Shown piece after piece: positions 14,415 to 17,761 of a stretch of 17,761 bases of DNA. The first letter of the stretch is position 1; the number at the start of each line of letters is the position of its first letter. The notes below the pieces were generated by a model. It saw nothing but the letters and a program-made list of their open reading frames with translations, did not search any database and was not told where the DNA came from. The translations under genes were made by a program, and so were the position numbers. The stretch is from contig CAZQZC010000050.1 in the NCBI GenBank assembly GCA_964597685.1, positions 1-17,761 on the forward strand, read 5' to 3'. Origin of the DNA: JBCBTJ01 sp964597685 (GTDB lineage: Bacteria; Pseudomonadota; Alphaproteobacteria; Caulobacterales; Hyphomonadaceae).

Positions 14415-14435
14415 GGCGAAGACAGGGACTTCGCC
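14415..14435. promoter_or_regulatory. Hairpin or dyad in the GST / oxidoreductase divergent region
   Basis: GGCGAAG (14415-14421) and CTTCGCC (14429-14435) pair perfectly around a 7-base loop, 30-50 bases upstream of the GST start. It could be a 5' leader hairpin or a protein-binding site. No clear promoter words accompany it. Confidence 0.3.
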
Positions 14436-14537
14436 AGAGAGCGCTGTTCAAGCTTGCGTTAAGCGCGCCAGGACGCTTGCGGCTCGTCGCGGCGCAGGTT
14501 AGGCGACGGCCTGTCGAACTCCAGGGGCGGAGAGAAC

Positions 14538-15479
14538 ATGTCGGAACTCCGAATCGGGTTGGTCTGCAACGAAGACCTGTCGGACTTCGAGGCGCCCATC
14601 GCGGCGCGGCGGGATTGCGCGCTCGCCGGGATGTGCTCGGGCGACGAAACGGCTTGGCGCGCTTTGATCGGCAGCGCTGAGATCGATGCGATCATCGTCG
14701 AATCCGAGATGGCGACGCGCGGCGCGATCTGCGAGACCGCGCTCAAGCGCGGCTTGCACGTTCTATGCGCAAGCCCTCCCGGCGCCAGCCTTGACGAGGT
14801 GATCCGCATCCGACGCGCCGAAGCGGCCTCTCCCGGCAAGTCCGTCCGCTTTATCATGCCCCTGCGCCACCACGGATCCGTGACGTCCGCTTTGAACCTC
14901 GCCGCCAGCGGCGCCTTGGGACAGCTTTTGACTGTGCGCGGCGTTTATGGCGCGTCGACCGCCAAGGGCGGGGCCTTGATTGATCGGGGGTTTCACCTGA
15001 TCGACCTCGCGCTTGGGTTTTGCGGACCGTTCGACGACGTCTACGGACTGATCTCCGACGATGGCGCACGCAAGCATGAACGCAACGGGATGGCCGTGCT
15101 CCGAACAAGCAAGGGCGTCGTGGCGCAATTGCATGCGTCTGGCGCGCAATGGCGGCATACGTTTCGCTTCGAGCTGGGGTTCGACAAAGGGTATATTTGG
15201 CTTGACGGCTTGGCGACGCCCACGGCCGACTTCGCCCCCGAGATGCTGATCATCGGCCGTCTGCAACGCGGACCGAACGGGGCGTTTTTGCCGAACCCCG
15301 ACGAAGAGATCCACGAGATCAAGGACGCGCCGAAACCCGCCGACACGCTGGCCGCTTTTCTCGACAGCATAAAAGGCGGGCAGGGCGGCTGGCTCGCCAA
15401 TACGCGCCAAGTGTTCGACGCCCTGAACCTGGTCCAGCGCATCTATGCCCTGGACCACAATCCCGACACTCACGACTGA
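14538..15479 (+). CDS. Degenerate Gfo/Idh/MocA-family oxidoreductase
   Basis: A 313-residue protein with the family's two-domain plan: an N-terminal Rossmann part (1-110) and a C-terminal alpha/beta domain. The dinucleotide motif GxGxxG after the first strand is absent (RIGLVCNEDLSDFEAP), and the EKP motif holding the catalytic lysine is replaced by CASPPGAS (77-84). The second-domain signature GALIDRGFHLIDLALGFCG (145-163) with H153 and D156 is kept. Family members oxidise or reduce sugars and sugar nucleotides; this one may have lost NAD(P) catalysis and serve another role. GGAGAG lies a few bases before the ATG. It is 19 bp upstream of the CysQ-like gene and probably cotranscribed. Family call good, activity doubtful. 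Confidence 0.82.
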   Translation: MSELRIGLVCNEDLSDFEAPIAARRDCALAGMCSGDETAWRALIGSAEIDAIIVESEMATRGAICETALKRGLHVLCASPPGASLDEVIRIRRAEAASPGKSVRFIMPLRHHGSVTSALNLAASGALGQLLTVRGVYGASTAKGGALIDRGFHLIDLALGFCGPFDDVYGLISDDGARKHERNGMAVLRTSKGVVAQLHASGAQWRHTFRFELGFDKGYIWLDGLATPTADFAPEMLIIGRLQRGPNGAFLPNPDEEIHEIKDAPKPADTLAAFLDSIKGGQGGWLANTRQVFDALNLVQRIYALDHNPDTHD

Positions 15480-15498
15480 CCCCTTCGAGGAGACGAGC

Positions 15499-16293
15499 AT
15501 GGCTGTGAACGCCGAAACCTTGGCGGCCATCGCCTTAGAAGCGGGCGGCGTGATCATGAAGATCTACGAGTCCGACTTCGAGGTCGACCGGAAGGACGAT
15601 TCCTCCCCTGTCACAGAAGCCGATGAAAAGGCCGAAGCACTGATCCTGAAGCGCCTCGCGCAATCCGAACCGGATTTGCCCGTCATCGCTGAGGAATCCG
15701 TCGCCGCCGGCCGTATGCCGGAGCACGGCTCGCGCTTCGGGCTGGTCGATCCTTTGGACGGCACCAAGGAATTCATCAACAAAAACGGCCAATTCACGGT
15801 CAACATCGCGATCATCGAGCAAGGCCGTCCGATCATGGGCGCGGTCTATGCGCCTGCGATTGGCCGTCTCTTCGTCGCAGACGGCCCCAGCGCAGCTTGG
15901 CAGGCCGATGTGACGCCGAGCGATGAATTGCCGTCCGCAGACGCGCGTAGGCCGCTTTCGATCAGGTCCGCGCCCGAGGCGGGCCTGACGGCCATCGCAT
16001 CCCGCTCCCACCGCTCGCCTGAGACCGACGCATTTCTGCAGCGCTTTCGCGTCGCCGACATCGTGTCTGCGGGGTCGTCGCTCAAATTTTGCTTGCTCGC
16101 CGCCGGCGAGGCGGACCTTTATCCGCGTCTTGGGCGGACCATGGAATGGGACACCGCCGCCGGCCAGGCCGTGGCCGAAGCCGCAGGCGCCCGGGTGCTG
16201 ACCGAAGACGGCGCGCCACTTCTGTATGGCAAACGCGAGCGCGGCTACGACAATCCCCATTTCATCGTCTACGGCGACGTGGCGCCGGCCTAA
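15499..16293 (+). CDS. cysQ: 3'(2'),5'-bisphosphate nucleotidase CysQ-type phosphatase
   Basis: A 264-residue Mg-dependent, Li-sensitive phosphatase of the inositol monophosphatase superfamily. CysQ hydrolyses PAP (and PAPS) to AMP, recycling the by-product of sulfate assimilation and sulfotransfer. Motifs: DSSPVTEADEKAE (34-46), PVIAEES with E65/E66 (61-67), the metal-binding DPLDGTKEFIN (84-94), and EWDTAAGQAVAEAAGA (216-231) with D218. DGTKEFI and the KDDSSPVTEAD opening favour CysQ over inositol monophosphatase. The start at 15499 has GAGGAG six bases upstream; the frame extends 18 codons further up but overlaps the preceding gene. Beside a polysaccharide-type cluster it could also act on a sugar phosphate, which is less likely. 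Confidence 0.9.
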   Translation: MAVNAETLAAIALEAGGVIMKIYESDFEVDRKDDSSPVTEADEKAEALILKRLAQSEPDLPVIAEESVAAGRMPEHGSRFGLVDPLDGTKEFINKNGQFTVNIAIIEQGRPIMGAVYAPAIGRLFVADGPSAAWQADVTPSDELPSADARRPLSIRSAPEAGLTAIASRSHRSPETDAFLQRFRVADIVSAGSSLKFCLLAAGEADLYPRLGRTMEWDTAAGQAVAEAAGARVLTEDGAPLLYGKRERGYDNPHFIVYGDVAPA

Positions 16294-16356
16294 ACCTCGC
16301 GCCGCACGCGAAGCGGCAAGCTCTCTGCATCTCAGTTGGGCGAACCGCGCCGGGTT

Positions 16357-16381
16357 GCGCCAATTCGGGGCAATTTGGCGC
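16357..16381. promoter_or_regulatory. Inverted repeat upstream of the SGNH-like gene
   Basis: GCGCCAA (16357-16363) and TTGGCGC (16375-16381) are perfect reverse complements with an 11-base spacer, ending 19 bases before the ATG at 16401. The 107-bp gap after cysQ could therefore carry an operator, a leader hairpin or a separate promoter. No -35/-10 pair is clear. Confidence 0.3.
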
Positions 16382-16400
16382 TTATCGTCCGGGAGCGCCG

Positions 16401-17468
16401 ATGCATTGGAGCTTTTATGCCGCCGCCGCAGCGGCCCTGGCCGGGGCGCATGTCCTGCGGGGCGCGAAGAGGGGCGGCGGATTCGCGGTCATTGCGTTTG
16501 TCGCCGGTCTCGCCGCGTCGGCGCTCGCCATCAAGGCGACGACGCAAATTGCTGGGTTTGGCCGCGCCACGGATTTTGACCGCTTCGTTGTCCGCGCAGC
16601 TGACATCGCGCGCCAGGATGATTCCCCGTTGATCGTCTTCACCGGGGCGAGCTTTTCTCGAAACGCGATCGACGATGAGCGTCTGACGATCGCGCTGCGG
16701 GAGAAGGGATATCCCCATCGGGCGATCAATTTGTCGCTGGAGGCCGCCTCCATGTTGGAGCGCGACGCGCGGCTGACGGATTTTATCGCCCGAGCCGGGC
16801 GCGCGCCGGAGGTCGTTTTCGTCGAGGTCGCCCGACCTTTCGATTTCAAGCCAGCCTTCATCTTCGACAATTCAAAGTTCAGCCTGCGCGCCATCGACCA
16901 ATTCGGCCTGCGCGAAACCTTATGGACGTTGTTTGGTCTCGCTGGCGGCGGCTGCGACGGGCCTGTGGATTGCGGCAAGTCGGCCGCGCTGGTGTCGGCG
17001 CATGCGGGGGTGAACTTTCTCAATGTCGGTTTGCTGTCGTCTGGCGAGGATTTGTCGACCCTTCGCGGGGCGACCTCGTTCGACGGGCAGTCTATCCCTC
17101 GTGAACATCTCGACCTGGATGCGGCGTCGGCCGCTCTGTCGGAGATCCGCGACGAGGTTCCCGCCGTCGGACCTCAATGGGCGCGAAGCTTCCGCGGGAT
17201 CCAGCGGGACCGATTGCAAGCGGCGGGGGTCGAAGGAGTCGGCTATTACTTTCCGCCAGTGATTGATCCCGGCTTGCGCGCCTATGTCAGCTCGCTCTGT
17301 AAGGCCGAACTCGCCGCATCGACCTGTATCGCGCCTGACGACCCCGACTTGCTTCGCGCGCTCGATGGGCCCGTCTGGTTCGATCGCGAGCACCTCTTGG
17401 ACACGGGCGCGGCGATCTATGTTCGTTGGCTCGCCGATCAGCTCGACGCTTCGGGGGCGCTCGAATGA
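16401..17468 (+). CDS. Membrane-anchored SGNH-hydrolase-like protein, MBOAT partner
   Basis: A 355-residue protein with hydrophobic segments at about 3-20 and 28-48, the latter a good membrane anchor, and a mostly soluble remainder. LIVFTGASFSRNAID (77-91) fits SGNH block I with GAS in place of GDS, S84 being the candidate nucleophile, and WFDREHLLDTGAAIYVRWLADQL (326-348) supplies a DxxH (D328, H331) block V followed by the typical GA helix. Four cysteines (185, 191, 300, 309) could form periplasmic disulfides. SGNH-like proteins (AlgX, AlgJ, DltD and relatives) accept acyl groups from MBOAT proteins and pass them to polysaccharide. Its TGA overlaps the next gene's ATG (ATGA), which strongly ties it to the MBOAT. 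GGAG lies six bases before ATG 16401; the frame is open further upstream but inside cysQ. Confidence 0.78.
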   Translation: MHWSFYAAAAAALAGAHVLRGAKRGGGFAVIAFVAGLAASALAIKATTQIAGFGRATDFDRFVVRAADIARQDDSPLIVFTGASFSRNAIDDERLTIALREKGYPHRAINLSLEAASMLERDARLTDFIARAGRAPEVVFVEVARPFDFKPAFIFDNSKFSLRAIDQFGLRETLWTLFGLAGGGCDGPVDCGKSAALVSAHAGVNFLNVGLLSSGEDLSTLRGATSFDGQSIPREHLDLDAASAALSEIRDEVPAVGPQWARSFRGIQRDRLQAAGVEGVGYYFPPVIDPGLRAYVSSLCKAELAASTCIAPDDPDLLRALDGPVWFDREHLLDTGAAIYVRWLADQLDASGALE

Positions 17469-17761
17469 TCTTCACCGAGCTGGTCTTCGTTGCATTCTTC
17501 GCGAGTGTATTCGCAGCCTATTGGCTTGTGCGGTGTCGCAAGGCGCGGCTCGACGTCCTCTTGGCGGCGTCGGCCGTTTTTTATGGATGGTGGGATTGGC
17601 GGTTTCTGGGGCTGATCGCCTTCGTCATCCTGGTGTCCTGGGCGACTGCGCTTTTGGCGGCTGGCCGGCGCCCGGGGTCGACGGCGCGGCGAGGGATTCT
17701 GGTCGCTGGGATCGCCTCCAATCTAGGCGTCCTCGCCGTCTTCAAATATTTCGACTTCTTC
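17465..17761 (+). CDS. MBOAT-family O-acyltransferase, AlgI-like (5' part only)
   Basis: The first 99 codons of a multi-pass membrane protein cut by the window edge; full AlgI-like proteins have about 460-520 residues. It opens MIFTELVFVAFFASVFAAYWL, then LLAASAVFYGWWDWRFLGL (32-50) and NLGVLAVFKYFDFF (86-99). The S-x-x-FYG-WDWRFL and FKY-x-FF words are hallmarks of the AlgI/DltB-type MBOAT N-terminus. These enzymes move acyl groups across the inner membrane for O-acylation of exopolysaccharide or other envelope glycans. The catalytic histidine lies beyond the window. Translation is probably coupled to the SGNH-like gene by the 4-base overlap. Confidence 0.93.
   Translation, partial: MIFTELVFVAFFASVFAAYWLVRCRKARLDVLLAASAVFYGWWDWRFLGLIAFVILVSWATALLAAGRRPGSTARRGILVAGIASNLGVLAVFKYFDFF

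Noticed and set aside
16089..16400. N-terminal extension of the SGNH-like gene into cysQ
   Set aside because: The extension is out of frame with a clear phosphatase gene and Arg-rich; ATG 16401 has a good ribosome-binding site.
1..17761. CRISPR arrays, tRNA/rRNA genes, insertion sequences, phage attachment sites
   Set aside because: No regularly spaced repeats, cloverleaf sequence, transposase, integrase or terminal inverted repeats were seen on either strand.

Overview
The window is 17.8 kb of high-GC DNA. It carries 15 intact and 2 edge-truncated protein genes, no RNA gene, no insertion sequence and no CRISPR array. Codon use, an UrcA-family exported protein, an unusual FKBP lipoprotein and the general gene style point to an alphaproteobacterium, perhaps near the Caulobacterales, Hyphomonadales or Parvularculales. 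That placement is inferred from gene content, not from a marker gene. Genes alternate strand often and several convergent pairs meet or overlap at their stop codons.

Left part (1-5260). An iron-containing alcohol dehydrogenase runs off the left edge on the minus strand. It is followed on the plus strand by a small exported protein of unknown role and a double-ATPase subunit of a peptide/nickel-type ABC importer with no permease beside it. Next comes a divergent pair: a helix-turn-helix regulator (minus) and a GNAT acetyltransferase (plus). A 24-bp near-perfect palindrome and a plausible promoter lie between them. An UrcA-family protein follows on the minus strand, with two dyads in its upstream region and a strong hairpin terminator beyond them.

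Centre (5282-11399). A 353-residue protein with a PcfJ-like C-terminal region is divergent from a nitrilase. The nitrilase converges on a cluster I consider the most interesting part of the window: (i) a membrane-anchored M48-peptidase-like protein whose HExxH motif is destroyed, (ii) a divergent TIR domain fused to a SUMF1/FGE-sulfatase-like domain, and (iii) a convergent seven-helix membrane protein that looks like a degenerate CPBP (CAAX-protease-like) core followed by three copies of a roughly 50-residue acidic/aromatic repeat. A TIR-SUMF1 effector flanked by two pseudo-protease membrane proteins is consistent with a stress-sensing or anti-phage module. That function is inference.

Right part (11519-17761). 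Threonine ammonia-lyase with a C-terminal ACT domain is followed by a lipoprotein with two FKBP domains. A convergent YfcG/YghU-like glutathione transferase comes next. A plus-strand run then reaches the right edge: a degenerate Gfo/Idh/MocA oxidoreductase, a CysQ-type phosphatase, an SGNH-like membrane-anchored protein, and the start of an AlgI-like MBOAT acyltransferase. The last two overlap by ATGA and are probably an envelope-polysaccharide O-acylation pair.
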